Of a stretch of 64,000 bases of DNA, positions 36,201 to 45,598 are shown one piece after another. The notes beneath the pieces are model-generated. The model had not been told where the DNA came from. It made no database searches and was given only the letters and a program-made list of their open reading frames with translations. The DNA comes from Flavobacteriales bacterium (lineage in GTDB: Bacteria; Bacteroidota; Bacteroidia; Flavobacteriales_G; Salibacteraceae). Position numbers and translations under genes: made by a program. The stretch lies in the NCBI GenBank assembly GCA_003499525.1, contig DNTB01000085.1, positions 69,286 to 133,285 on the forward strand, written 5' to 3'. Positions within the stretch are counted from its first letter, which is position 1. Each line of letters starts with the position of its first letter.

Positions 36201-38765
36201 ACTGCGGTGATAACATTTCCGTCAACAGAAAATTCCAAAGCTCTGTTGAGCATAGAAAACGGAAATACCGTTCTGCAAACTTACTGGATCGATACTAAAA
36301 AAGGAGAAACGAGTTTTTCTATTCCCTTGACCTCAAATATGGCACCGAATGTTTATTGCTTTGTAACATTATTGCAGCCTCATAATCAAACTGAAAATGA
36401 CAGGCCCATAAGGTTATTCGGGGTGGTTCCCATGATGGTCGAAGACCCAGGATCTCATCTCAAACCAATGGTTAACTGTCCTGACGTTTGGAGACCTGAA
36501 TCTAACGTAGAGGTAGTGGTCTCTGAGGAAAACGGAAAGCCCATGACCTATACGTTGGCCATTGTAGATGAGGGACTTTTAGATTTAACCCGATTTAAAA
36601 CACCCAACCTTTGGAACCATTTTTACGCCAGAGAATATCTTGGTGTCAAAACCTGGGATTTCTACGACGAGATTATAGGAGCTTATGGCTCATCATTACC
36701 TAATCTGCTCAACATTGGTGGAGGTGAACTTTCAGTACCGGATGAGCCCGTTAATGCGAATCGATTCAAACCTATGGTAAGGTTTTACGGCCCGTACCAA
36801 CTTAAGCCCGGACAGAAAAGAGTTCAAACAGTTGACATACCCAATTACGTTGGTTCTGTCAGGGTAATGGTGGTAGCGGGTAAATCGCCAGGTTATGGTT
36901 CAAAAGAAAAGACCGTTCCGGTTCGAAAACCACTCATGGTACTTGGAACTTTACCGCGCGTGCTAAGTCCTGGAGAAGAAGTGGCTCTGCCGGTTAGTGT
37001 TTTTGCTATGGAACCTAATGTGAAAGAAGCCAAAATTGATCTGGAAGTCAATCAAATGTTTGAGATCGTTGGAAAGTCTCAGCAGAAGGCCACATTTAAT
37101 GAGCCCGGCGATCAACTGGTTGTGTTTCGGTTAAAGGTTAAACAGAAAGTAGGACTCGGAAAAGTCTCTATCTCTGCGAAAGGCTCCGGAGAGCGTGCAC
37201 ATCATGATATAGAATTGGAGGTGCGGGCACCAAATCCACGCATTTCTGAAGTTGTTGATACCGTTTTTCAAGCCGGTACAAACGGCACTATTGAGTTTGA
37301 TTACTTTGGAATAAATGGTACGAATGCCGCTACCCTAGAACTTTCGACCATACCGGCAATGGACCTTGAAAGAAGACTAGAGTACCTAATACGATATCCT
37401 CACGGTTGTTTGGAGCAAACTACATCCAGCGCCTTCCCTCAACTATATCTCAATGGTCTTACTTATCTCTCTAAAGAGGATCAGGAAGATATCCAATTCA
37501 ATATCAGCGAGGCAATTACCAAACTGATTCACTTCCAAAAAAGTAACGGCAGCTTCTCGTACTGGCCTGGAACCGATTATTACAATGATTGGTCAACCAT
37601 TTATGCGGGCCACTTTATGCTGGAGGCTGAAAAGAAAGGATACAACCTCCCCTCATCGATGAAGAAAAAGTGGATCAACCATGAAAAATCTCTTGCCCGA
37701 AACTGGAAAGATGATAAAGCAAATAGATATGACGAGTTTATTCAGGTTTATCGACTGTATGTTCTGGCTCTCTCCGGAAATGCACAAATGGGAGCTATGA
37801 ATAACCTGCGCCAGTTTGATAATCTTCAGCCCTCTGTTCAATGGAGGTTGGCGGCCGCATATGCCATAGCCGGTCAGGAAGAGGTTGCAAAAAAGATGAC
37901 AGAAAACCTGGCTTATGAACCCGTCAAAAAAGATTACTACTACTATGGATTTGGATCAAAAACAAGAGACCGCGCATTCATTTTGGAAGCGCAGACAATC
38001 CTTAAAGATTTTACCAAAGGAGCAGAACTGGCTAAAAAAATTGCCGAAGATTTAAGCAGTAGCCGATGGCTAAGCACACAATCAACAGCATATGCACTCA
38101 TAGCTATGTCGAAATTCCTCAATGAAACCAAATCAGGAAAGCCTCTGAAAGCGACCTACCGAATAGGTGGCGGCCCTGAAACGAATGTCGATCAACCAAT
38201 CCCATTATATTCCGATAAGTTCCTGGAAAAAGGGGCTTCCGGTTCAGATAAAATAAAGATTGAAAACAATGGACAAGGGATGCTTTTTGCAAGAATCGTA
38301 TTGAATGGAATCCCACTAGTGGATAATACGACCAATGTTGCTGAAAATTTGAAAATGAACGTAAGGTATAAAGCCCTTTCAGGAGCTTCCTTAGACCCTG
38401 GTACGATCAAGCAGGGAACCGATTTTATCGCAGTAGTTACTATTGAAAATCCGGGCACAGCGGGGTCTTTGTCGGAATTGGCTCTGACACACATGTTTCC
38501 TTCAGGATGGGAAATTATAAATCAGCGAATGAGAGAAGGTGAATCCAGCCTGAATAATGATTACTTCACGTACCAGGATGTGAGAGACGATGAGGTACTC
38601 ACCTATTTCAACTTAAGCACCTCAACCTACCGAAAAACCTTTGAAGTTCAGCTAAATGCAACGTATCAGGGTAAATTTTACATGCCATCTGTATACTGCG
38701 AGGCGATGTATGATGACGAGGTTCGCGCAAGCGTGCGTGGAAGATGGGTCAATGTAGTGCCTTGA
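33243..38765 (+). CDS. bacterial alpha-2-macroglobulin, thioester-containing lipoprotein
   Basis: Giant periplasmic protease trap of 1840 residues. A lipoprotein signal ends in IVAYSC (Cys22). The N-terminal half holds bacterial MG domains, including the MG2-like GILYGERGVWRPGDSLFLTF. The central A2M segment is ARLDEFG through NVLGIALDKERYNTGETAVITFPS. The complement-like alpha-alpha toroid begins at YPHGCLEQTTSSAFPQ. The thioester motif CLEQ is intact (Cys1389, Gln1392), so the protein should covalently trap attacking proteases. It is similar in length and order to E. coli YfhM (about 1650 residues). The PBP1C gene follows with four bases between stop and start, reproducing the yfhM-pbpC pairing of Proteobacteria, where the two are proposed to guard and repair the cell wall together. 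Confidence 0.94.
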   Translation: MNPKHYLSLLFLPLIFIVAYSCDTSSEQKHPGPEYSAYVSSYTAGIVTSHAHVIVRLNNKSLLQNHEDIQELFEFSPSIEGKVELNGDREFNFIPDEPMESGTHYNVVFKLSKVAEVPNELSNFEFGFDIIEQNYQVFVDGLEAYEESNLSDQKVKGRVIFADDVNENQLKTFFKAEQDGENLEVQYNFIGNREIGFEVQHAKRMETTKGELKISFSGKAVGIDQNIERKVSIPALNEFDLTNVIVSHAPEQRLELWFSDPVKEQELLGLINISGNPDLRFETDKNRIIVFTVNDIFGKRTLSISDRIQNIQGYDLGTAIDTVIEFRDIKPQIVMPFEGFVLPSGNGHRIAFEAVNLKAVDLFVVKIYENNVLQFLQENSYRQQYGLRSVGSTILKKHLALEKLTTENLKQWNRFYINLDDVIDVEKGAIYHVELRFKHDYSIYSCDALEPTEGWDYAPFEEENDESVWENYYSNDNYWDYYYDWSERENPCNKAFYNEYNASVKTNFIASDLGILAKAGSDKSVHFTVTDLISASPVSGATVDVFDFQQQRIAKGTTDDQGHVRLTMDKKPFVALARRANSVSYLKMIDGEALSMSTFDVSGVATKQGVKGILYGERGVWRPGDSLFLTFVLEDKKDILPADFPVVMEVYNPLSQMVFKKVQTHAVDGFYDFRFATKPEDPTGNYQVNIGVGNRTFYSSLKIETVKPNRLKINLDFGAEKLYSKDGITGDMQVRWLHGATASNLKAQVSMSVSNAYTQFKGFEEYSFQDDFSRYEYAERSVFDNELDSDGYAKIKADINATEAPGMLRLSFNTNVFEPGGSFSVDRQSVTYSPYSTYAGIKIPDGKMWGNIHETDKPVKIDVARLDEFGKPKDGKVMVEVYYITRNWWYDRYYHGQTQYMFANGNRRLKRDTLNVTEGKSSFSFTAPKRYYGRYIFRITDLSSGHVTAQVAYFDWPYWARSERGDEEVPNVLGIALDKERYNTGETAVITFPSTENSKALLSIENGNTVLQTYWIDTKKGETSFSIPLTSNMAPNVYCFVTLLQPHNQTENDRPIRLFGVVPMMVEDPGSHLKPMVNCPDVWRPESNVEVVVSEENGKPMTYTLAIVDEGLLDLTRFKTPNLWNHFYAREYLGVKTWDFYDEIIGAYGSSLPNLLNIGGGELSVPDEPVNANRFKPMVRFYGPYQLKPGQKRVQTVDIPNYVGSVRVMVVAGKSPGYGSKEKTVPVRKPLMVLGTLPRVLSPGEEVALPVSVFAMEPNVKEAKIDLEVNQMFEIVGKSQQKATFNEPGDQLVVFRLKVKQKVGLGKVSISAKGSGERAHHDIELEVRAPNPRISEVVDTVFQAGTNGTIEFDYFGINGTNAATLELSTIPAMDLERRLEYLIRYPHGCLEQTTSSAFPQLYLNGLTYLSKEDQEDIQFNISEAITKLIHFQKSNGSFSYWPGTDYYNDWSTIYAGHFMLEAEKKGYNLPSSMKKKWINHEKSLARNWKDDKANRYDEFIQVYRLYVLALSGNAQMGAMNNLRQFDNLQPSVQWRLAAAYAIAGQEEVAKKMTENLAYEPVKKDYYYYGFGSKTRDRAFILEAQTILKDFTKGAELAKKIAEDLSSSRWLSTQSTAYALIAMSKFLNETKSGKPLKATYRIGGGPETNVDQPIPLYSDKFLEKGASGSDKIKIENNGQGMLFARIVLNGIPLVDNTTNVAENLKMNVRYKALSGASLDPGTIKQGTDFIAVVTIENPGTAGSLSELALTHMFPSGWEIINQRMREGESSLNNDYFTYQDVRDDEVLTYFNLSTSTYRKTFEVQLNATYQGKFYMPSVYCEAMYDDEVRASVRGRWVNVVP

Positions 38766-38769
38766 TATT

Positions 38770-41082
38770 TTGATTAAAAAAAAGTTGATCAGGTTAGCGA
38801 CAGCAGGATTATTGATCGCTTTCTGCGGGTTATGGTATTTCTCCTTACCTCAAGAACTTTTCAATGATCCCTATTCTTTCATAATTGAGGATCGTGAGGG
38901 TTCTCTCCTCGGGGCAAGAATCTCTTCTGACGAGCAGTGGCGGTTTCCCATCATCCAAAAAGTGCCCCAAAGATTTAAAGAATGCATTATTACTTATGAG
39001 GATAAAAGATTTGACGGGCACATTGGAATAGACTTTCTTGCTATTGCAAGGGCAGTTTGGCAGAATATCCGAGCCGGTGAAATAGTGAGTGGTGGCAGTA
39101 CCATTACAACTCAACTTATACGACTTTCCAGAAAAGGAAAACCCAGAAAATGGTCAGAGAAAATTATTGAGGCTTCATTGGCTACCCGGTTTGAACTGAG
39201 CTATACCAAAGACGAGATCCTCAGATTATATTCAACCCACGCTCCTTTTGGGGGTAATGTCGTGGGCCTTGAAACGGCGGCCTGGAGATATTATGGTAAA
39301 AGCCCCAATCAACTGAGTTGGGCAGAAAGCGCAGCTCTTGCAGTTCTGCCCAATGCACCCTCGCTAATTAGGCCGGGAAAAAATGCAACTGAATTCTTGA
39401 GGAAGAGAGATTTTCTGTTGCACAGACTATACACTAATAATGTGATCGATTCGCTGACTTATGCCCTCGCAATCCTGGAACCTTTGCCCGGTACCCCGCG
39501 CCCTCTGCCGAATAAGGCCGAACACCTTATTGCATCAGAAACGAATAAGGACAGAATCCGGCACAGAATACAAACGACAATAGATGCCGATCTGCAGGAA
39601 ATGGTGGAAATGATAGCCGAACGGCAGCATGCCGCCTTGTCGATCCGGGGAATTGAGAACATGGCGGTATTAGTGGCTGAGAATGAGTCTGGAAAGGTGC
39701 GCGCATATTTGGCCAATGCACAAGGTAGTCAGGAGTACTACAACGATATGATACTCACACCGCGAAGTACCGGAAGTATCTTAAAACCACTACTTTATAC
39801 TATGCTGATTGACGATGGACTCATCACTCCACGGGCTCTGGTCCCCGATGTTCCGTCTTATTTTTCAGGGTTTGTTCCGGAGAATTACGATCGAACCTTT
39901 AGAGGAGCTGTTCGAGCAAATAGAGCACTGTCTTACTCATTGAATATCCCTGCGGTTTGGATGCTTAAATCCTTCGGAATCAATCGTTTTCATTACCGCC
40001 TTAAAGAGCTGGGTATGACACTCCCTTACAGTGCTCAGCACTATGGGTTAAGCCTTATCCTCGGAGGTGCGGAAATATCACTTTGGGAGCTTGTGGGTAT
40101 ATATCAAACGCTTGCAGCTTCTGTCTTGAAATATCCCGATTCAGAATTTGCTCAGGGAATTAGTTTGAACAACGAAAAGCCAGGAAAAGGAGGGGTGAAA
40201 GAAAGTCCAACTGCGGTAATGCATATGCTCGAGGCTATGTTGGACGTAAACAGGCCGGATGAGGAGCGAAATTGGGAACGCTTCTTCTCCAACCGAAAAG
40301 TGGCGTGGAAAACCGGAACCAGTCAGGGGTTTAGAGATGCATGGGCTGTTGGATTGAACTACGATTACACGGTGGGCGTTTGGGTAGGAAATGCAGATGG
40401 AGAAGGAAAACCAGACCTGACAGGGTTGAAGTGTGCTGCTCCTGTCTTATTTGAGGTCTTTAATCGGCTACCAGCCAGGGAGTGGTTTGAATTTCCTTAT
40501 GATGATGCTACCTACAAAAGTATTTGCCAAAAAAGCGGTTTTGCTCCTTCAGAAGCATGCGAAACCATTGATTCTGTTCAGGTTTCGATGAGTACATCAA
40601 CCGTAAAGAGTTGCAAGTACTGTAAGTTTGTTCAACTCGATCAAAGCAAGCAATTCAGGGTTAATTCCAGTTGTTACGATTTGGCTAGTTCGTATACCTC
40701 GCCATGGTTTTCACTACCGCCGTTGATGGAGAACTATTACAAAAACAATAATCCGGGTTATAAACCTCTCCCACCCTATTTACAAGGTTGCAATACCACC
40801 TATTCAGATGTATCATTTTCTATTATTTATCCCAATCGAAATTCTACCATTTTCCTACCGGTAGACATGAATGGAAACCTACAGCACATCGTCTTTAGAG
40901 CGGTGCATTCAAACCCTGAAGCGATTATGTTCTGGAGCCTGGATGATCAATTCATTGGGCGTACTGAGGGACAACACGAAATATCCGTACAACCCGAATC
41001 CGGAAAGCAAGTATTGAGAGTAACTGATATGGATGGCAATTCGGTTTCCAGACCAATCAGGATCGAAAAAGCCGAGAGGTAG
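38770..41082 (+). CDS. pbpC: penicillin-binding protein 1C (bifunctional peptidoglycan synthase)
   Basis: Class A penicillin-binding protein, 770 residues, anchored by one N-terminal helix (about 8-24). The GT51 transglycosylase domain carries EDKRFDGHIGIDFLAIARA and GGSTITTQL. The transpeptidase domain has the catalytic Ser336 in SILKP (SxxK), the SxN motif in YSLNIP and KTGTS (Lys514). A C-terminal BiPBP_C-type beta domain, with several cysteines around residues 585-640, identifies the 1C subclass. The start is a TTG at 38770: an in-frame TAG lies five codons upstream and no ATG occurs before the membrane helix. The gene is coupled to the alpha-2-macroglobulin gene (four-base gap) and converges on tolC with five bases between stops. 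Confidence 0.95.
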   Translation: MIKKKLIRLATAGLLIAFCGLWYFSLPQELFNDPYSFIIEDREGSLLGARISSDEQWRFPIIQKVPQRFKECIITYEDKRFDGHIGIDFLAIARAVWQNIRAGEIVSGGSTITTQLIRLSRKGKPRKWSEKIIEASLATRFELSYTKDEILRLYSTHAPFGGNVVGLETAAWRYYGKSPNQLSWAESAALAVLPNAPSLIRPGKNATEFLRKRDFLLHRLYTNNVIDSLTYALAILEPLPGTPRPLPNKAEHLIASETNKDRIRHRIQTTIDADLQEMVEMIAERQHAALSIRGIENMAVLVAENESGKVRAYLANAQGSQEYYNDMILTPRSTGSILKPLLYTMLIDDGLITPRALVPDVPSYFSGFVPENYDRTFRGAVRANRALSYSLNIPAVWMLKSFGINRFHYRLKELGMTLPYSAQHYGLSLILGGAEISLWELVGIYQTLAASVLKYPDSEFAQGISLNNEKPGKGGVKESPTAVMHMLEAMLDVNRPDEERNWERFFSNRKVAWKTGTSQGFRDAWAVGLNYDYTVGVWVGNADGEGKPDLTGLKCAAPVLFEVFNRLPAREWFEFPYDDATYKSICQKSGFAPSEACETIDSVQVSMSTSTVKSCKYCKFVQLDQSKQFRVNSSCYDLASSYTSPWFSLPPLMENYYKNNNPGYKPLPPYLQGCNTTYSDVSFSIIYPNRNSTIFLPVDMNGNLQHIVFRAVHSNPEAIMFWSLDDQFIGRTEGQHEISVQPESGKQVLRVTDMDGNSVSRPIRIEKAER

Positions 41083-41087
41083 CAGGC

Positions 41088-42428
41088 CTATTCGCTTTCA
41101 AATTGACTGAGGATTCCGCCGGTAAGCCTGACTAACTCGGTATTGGATTCTATCAAATTATATGCAGCTTGCAGCCGATCTATCGAAGACAGCACATATC
41201 GGGTTTGTATATCGCGATAGTTGAATGAAGATAGCGTTCCGTTTCTGAATTTGGCCTCACCCAGTTCAAGATTTAATTTTTGGGTTCTGACAGTTTCATC
41301 AGCTATTCCCAATAGCTTGATTCTATTGTTATAGGTATCAAAAGAATTGGCCAAATCGCGCTCAAGGGACAGTTTCAGTTTGTCCGTATTGAGCTCAGCA
41401 TTTTGATATTGGATCTTAGCCCTTGAAATAGCACGGCGAACACGGCCTCCATTATAGAGCCGGTAGCTTAGAACAAAGTTTGCGTAGTAGTTAATGGTAG
41501 CACCATCAGCAGAATAGGCTATGGATTGTCCATCAGGGCCTTGTCCGTCTACATCTATCCTTCTCCAGCTATCATTGACACCCGTGTTAAAATTTACAGT
41601 AGGATATAATCCCGCGCGCTGTAGATCAATATCATTCTCGGCAATTTGTTGATTGTAATATTGAACAACAAGGTCCTGATTATTTGAAAACATCTCGTCT
41701 CTCAGTACTTCGTAGTTGTACACCCGAATTTCAGGCAGAACGGTATCACCTAAAATGAATTCGGTGTTTATCGGCCTTGCCATTAAAACATTCAGGTTTC
41801 TTTTTGCATTTTGTGTAATGAGTTCCTGGTTCAAATAATTGGTAGAATCAGTAAAATAATTACCCTGAATCTGCAGAAGATCAAAAGTGGTGATACTGCC
41901 AAAGTCTTTCTTGTTTTTGTTTAAACTGTAAAGATCACGTGTAAGCTTCTTTACTTCGCCAAATATTTCTAGCCTTTTTTGCTGCACTACTGCATTATAA
42001 TAGGCCAGAATAATGGATTGAATGGTGTTTTGCACAATGAGAGCAGCATTTCCTTCACTTTGCTCTTCTAACAGAACAAGTTTTGCTTTATTCATTCTTA
42101 CCTGAAACCCATTGAAGAGAATCCAATTCACATCTGCACCGCCTGTAACACCATTGGTCATGGTCTGCCCCTGTACGAATGCAAGAGGGAAAGAGTTGTC
42201 GGACAGATTGTTATTCTGAGACAGATTCAAATCAACCGTCGGAAGGCCACCCGCTTCTCCATACTTGTTGTTTAATGCCGCGATCTCATAATTCTTTTGA
42301 GAGATGAGGATATCGAAGTTGTTGGCAAGTCCAATTTGAACTGCTCTTGCTAAACTTAGGGTTTCCTGAGATTGCAAGCCACCATAGAGCAGTAAGATGG
42401 TAATGAAGAGGGTAATCGGTTTTCTCAT
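41088..42428 (-). CDS. TolC-family outer-membrane efflux channel
   Basis: Outer-membrane component of a tripartite efflux pump, 446 residues, with a signal peptide (1-20, ending LQSQ). Two OEP-type repeats of long coiled-coil helices are visible. The first begins TLSLARAVQIGLANNFDI, and the second contains NNQDLVVQYYNQQIAENDIDLQRAGLYPTVN. It is the third gene of a unit on this strand: it starts two bases after the RND pump stop, and the pump overlaps the adaptor. The unit therefore encodes a complete adaptor-pump-channel system. It converges with pbpC. Confidence 0.93.
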   Translation of the reverse strand: MRKPITLFITILLLYGGLQSQETLSLARAVQIGLANNFDILISQKNYEIAALNNKYGEAGGLPTVDLNLSQNNNLSDNSFPLAFVQGQTMTNGVTGGADVNWILFNGFQVRMNKAKLVLLEEQSEGNAALIVQNTIQSIILAYYNAVVQQKRLEIFGEVKKLTRDLYSLNKNKKDFGSITTFDLLQIQGNYFTDSTNYLNQELITQNAKRNLNVLMARPINTEFILGDTVLPEIRVYNYEVLRDEMFSNNQDLVVQYYNQQIAENDIDLQRAGLYPTVNFNTGVNDSWRRIDVDGQGPDGQSIAYSADGATINYYANFVLSYRLYNGGRVRRAISRAKIQYQNAELNTDKLKLSLERDLANSFDTYNNRIKLLGIADETVRTQKLNLELGEAKFRNGTLSSFNYRDIQTRYVLSSIDRLQAAYNLIESNTELVRLTGGILSQFESE

Positions 42429-42430
42429 TC

Positions 42431-45400
42431 TTATTCAGCTGTATTGATTTCCTCTAACCTTTTCACATTTCGGATAGAGGGTTCAACTTCAATCGCTTTA
42501 GGTTTTTTCATAAACCAAAGCCATCTGAATGCACGGTTCATGTCATTAAAGAATAAAATTAATGACGGCAGAAATACGAGAATAAAGTAGGTTCCAAAAA
42601 GAACGCCATACGCCACAGAAATAGCCATTGGAATGAGAAACTGGGCCTGGAAGCTCTTTTCCTGAATCAATGGGTATAACCCGGCTACAGTGGTAACGGA
42701 AGTTAGAATGATAGGTCTGAAACGGGCAATACCGGCATTTCTAACGGCCTCTTTAACGGTCTCCCCATTTAACAAGTTGCTATTATAAGTATGCAGGAAT
42801 ACAACAGCATCATTGATTACAATGCCGAGCAAAGCTATCATCCCATAGGCACTAAGAATAGATACTGGATGTCCTTCTATGCTATGCCCCAATGCTGCCC
42901 CGGTGATACCGACAGGTAGAATTACGAGAATGATGAATGCCTGATAGAAAGAGCTGAAATTCAGGGTAATAGCCAAAATAATCATAAATATGGCAATGGA
43001 AAGGAGTATGGACATCGAAGTCAAAGATTTGTTGGCATTTCTTTGTTGTCCGCGATAGGACACACCCACCGTCTGGAATTTTTTCTGCAACTCCTGAACT
43101 GGACCTTTCTTGATTTTTTGAAGGATTTCAGGGGTTGAAGCATAGGTATCCGTCTGGTCCGCAGTAATTTCAATCTCTTTGGTTCCATCGTAGTGCCGGA
43201 TTGCGACATCTCCCCGCTCAATATGATAGTCAGCGACCTCATGTAATGGTATTAACTGTCCGTTTTGAGTCTTTATCCTCATCTGCTCATATTGACCGAG
43301 AGTTTTTCTTCCTGACTCGGGAAATCGAACCCATACCCTGGCCTCATCCCTGCCGATGATTAATCGCTGAACCTCTTCTCCAAAATATCCCTGCCTCAGC
43401 TGGCGGGCAATTTCATTCTGATTTAACCCCAACATGTATGCTTTCGGTTTGGGGTTGATGATGATTTCTCTTTTACCGGCAGAGGAATTGTCCTGAATGT
43501 CTTTGAGTTCTGGCATTTCACGGAGCATTTCTTTCAGGTAGTTACTGGCTTTTTTAAGTTCATCGTAATCTTCACCTGATAATGCAATGGAGACGGGACT
43601 TCCCCAGCGGTTAATACCTCCTACCATATATTTTTCCGCTCCCCGAACCTCACCAATCTGCCTTTCTACCATTGCAGCTATTTGAAAACTGGAAATATCG
43701 GCCTCCTCAACATCAAGGGACACCTGTATTCGTCCGGCATGGGTTCCAGTTTCTCCTATATTTCGTGTAGATCCCACCACACGGGTGACATAATTGATTA
43801 AATCCCAACCGTATTTTTCTTTGAGGTCCGCCTGAACTTCTTTAACAGCTAGTTCTGCTCGGTCCAGAAATGCTTCTGTTTGCTCCAGTGGATCTCCGGG
43901 CTTGTATGCGATTTCTACCGTGAAATCGTCAAAAGGAATACTTGGGAAAAAAGTGGTTTTGATTAAACCTGTTGAAATGAAGTAGAAAATAAGTACGATG
44001 AACATTAAGGGAAAGAAGACGGCTATTCTTCGGTATTTGAGCGATAGATCCAGTAGTTCGCCATAAATTTTTTCTCTCATAAAGATTATGGCCTGGTTCA
44101 TTTTATTTCTCAATTTTCCAATAACATTGGTTTTTAAAACCGTCCTGCTCGAAAGGTGAGAAGGGAGCACCAAAAACGCTTCTATAAGTGAAAACGCCAA
44201 AGCGAGAATGACCACCATGGCCATTTCCGACATGCGCTCCAGACCTTCAATAAAGAGCAAAACGGTAAATGCCATAATGGTGGTAAGAACGGATGTGAAA
44301 ACAGAAGACATCACTTCAAAAGTTCCGTCAATTGCAGCGCGGTATGGCGATTTACCGCGTTCAAAATGAGTGTATATGTTTTCGGCAATTACAATACCAT
44401 CATCTACAAGTATCCCCACTACCAGAATCATCCCAAACAGTGAGATCATATTTATGGTCAGCCCGAAAAAAGAACCTATGGCGAACATCCCAAGAAAAGA
44501 GAACGGAATACCAAATGCTACCCATGCAGATAACCGGACATTAAGAAATAAACCTAATACCAGTAACACCAGAACCAAACCTATGACTCCGTTTTTGGTC
44601 AATAGGTTTATTCGTTGATTTAATAGGTCAAAAAATGAAAAAACTTCGATTATTTTAAAGCCGGTATTCTTGGCATTGTAGGCATCCATATAGGCTTTAA
44701 CGGTCTGATCGATTTTCTGGAGATCCTCTCCATATCGGCGGTTTACGCTGATACCTACGGATTGGCTACCATCTAAATAATATTTGTTGGGAGTATCGGA
44801 GAACTGGAAACTTACATTGGCCACCTGTCCCAGAGTAATATAATCCCCAGAATTACCAGCCCGTAAAACAATATCCTCCATTCCAAGAGGATCTGTGTCT
44901 TTTCCTTTGAGCCTGATAACGAATTCTTCTGCGTCGGTTTTTACTGTTCCTGAACTCACATCCCGGTTGTTTTGTCGAACCGCGGCAGCTATTTCGTCAA
45001 AAGTCAACTGATAGCGCAGTAACTCAGTCTCATCGACCTCAATGCTGTATTCAACATCGGGAAACCCGTAAAATCCTATATCGGAAATAACTCCGGTACT
45101 CAACAGTTCCCGTTCAATGCGCTGTGCCTCATTTTTTAGAGACATCAGGTCATCTCCCCCAGTTAGCGTTATTTCAGAAGCCCTTCCAGCGAGCCCCTGG
45201 GTTTTTTGCTTGTAAACGATTGGTTTTTCGGCACCCACTGGAAAAGAGGAAATACCATCAACAGCATTTTTTACCTCCGCTACAAGAACATCCATATCAG
45301 TTCCCTGAAAGGCAATTACTGTGATCATTGCAAAATTCTCCTCTGAAACTGAGGTCAATTCGTCAATCTCGGAGATACCTTTGAGTGACTCTTCAATTTT

Positions 45401-45598
45401 TATAGTTACCCCCTCTTCCATCTCCTGAGGAGATGCTCCCGGATAGAATACCGATATAGTGATGACGTTTGGTGATAATTCCGGAAAAAAGGACCGATCC
45501 ATCGAGATAAGGCTGAAAACACCAAGAACAATGGTAATTGCGATGACGGCGTTAGCCCAGATCGGATGTTGAATAAAGTAGGAAACAATCTTTCTCAT
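42431..45598 (-). CDS. RND family efflux transporter permease
   Basis: Inner-membrane proton-driven pump of 1055 residues in the AcrB/MexB-like HAE class. There are twelve predicted helices in two halves, with large periplasmic loops after TM1 (DRSFFPELSPNVITISVFYPGASPQEMEEG) and TM7. TM4 contains the paired acidic proton-relay residues in GILVDDGIVIAENIYTHFERG, and TM10 region GMIALLGIVINDAVVFLHTYN is also present. Substrates cannot be predicted. The paired Asp argues for a drug or lipid efflux RND rather than the CusA metal type. The start overlaps the end of the adaptor gene by four bases, and the TolC gene follows two bases after the stop. Confidence 0.95.
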   Translation of the reverse strand: MRKIVSYFIQHPIWANAVIAITIVLGVFSLISMDRSFFPELSPNVITISVFYPGASPQEMEEGVTIKIEESLKGISEIDELTSVSEENFAMITVIAFQGTDMDVLVAEVKNAVDGISSFPVGAEKPIVYKQKTQGLAGRASEITLTGGDDLMSLKNEAQRIERELLSTGVISDIGFYGFPDVEYSIEVDETELLRYQLTFDEIAAAVRQNNRDVSSGTVKTDAEEFVIRLKGKDTDPLGMEDIVLRAGNSGDYITLGQVANVSFQFSDTPNKYYLDGSQSVGISVNRRYGEDLQKIDQTVKAYMDAYNAKNTGFKIIEVFSFFDLLNQRINLLTKNGVIGLVLVLLVLGLFLNVRLSAWVAFGIPFSFLGMFAIGSFFGLTINMISLFGMILVVGILVDDGIVIAENIYTHFERGKSPYRAAIDGTFEVMSSVFTSVLTTIMAFTVLLFIEGLERMSEMAMVVILALAFSLIEAFLVLPSHLSSRTVLKTNVIGKLRNKMNQAIIFMREKIYGELLDLSLKYRRIAVFFPLMFIVLIFYFISTGLIKTTFFPSIPFDDFTVEIAYKPGDPLEQTEAFLDRAELAVKEVQADLKEKYGWDLINYVTRVVGSTRNIGETGTHAGRIQVSLDVEEADISSFQIAAMVERQIGEVRGAEKYMVGGINRWGSPVSIALSGEDYDELKKASNYLKEMLREMPELKDIQDNSSAGKREIIINPKPKAYMLGLNQNEIARQLRQGYFGEEVQRLIIGRDEARVWVRFPESGRKTLGQYEQMRIKTQNGQLIPLHEVADYHIERGDVAIRHYDGTKEIEITADQTDTYASTPEILQKIKKGPVQELQKKFQTVGVSYRGQQRNANKSLTSMSILLSIAIFMIILAITLNFSSFYQAFIILVILPVGITGAALGHSIEGHPVSILSAYGMIALLGIVINDAVVFLHTYNSNLLNGETVKEAVRNAGIARFRPIILTSVTTVAGLYPLIQEKSFQAQFLIPMAISVAYGVLFGTYFILVFLPSLILFFNDMNRAFRWLWFMKKPKAIEVEPSIRNVKRLEEINTAE

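Noticed and set aside
41936..41941. Third parS-like site (CACGTG core in tolC)
   Set aside because: Flanks read GAT before and TAAGC after the core and do not match the consensus arms, so it is a chance hexamer inside a coding region.
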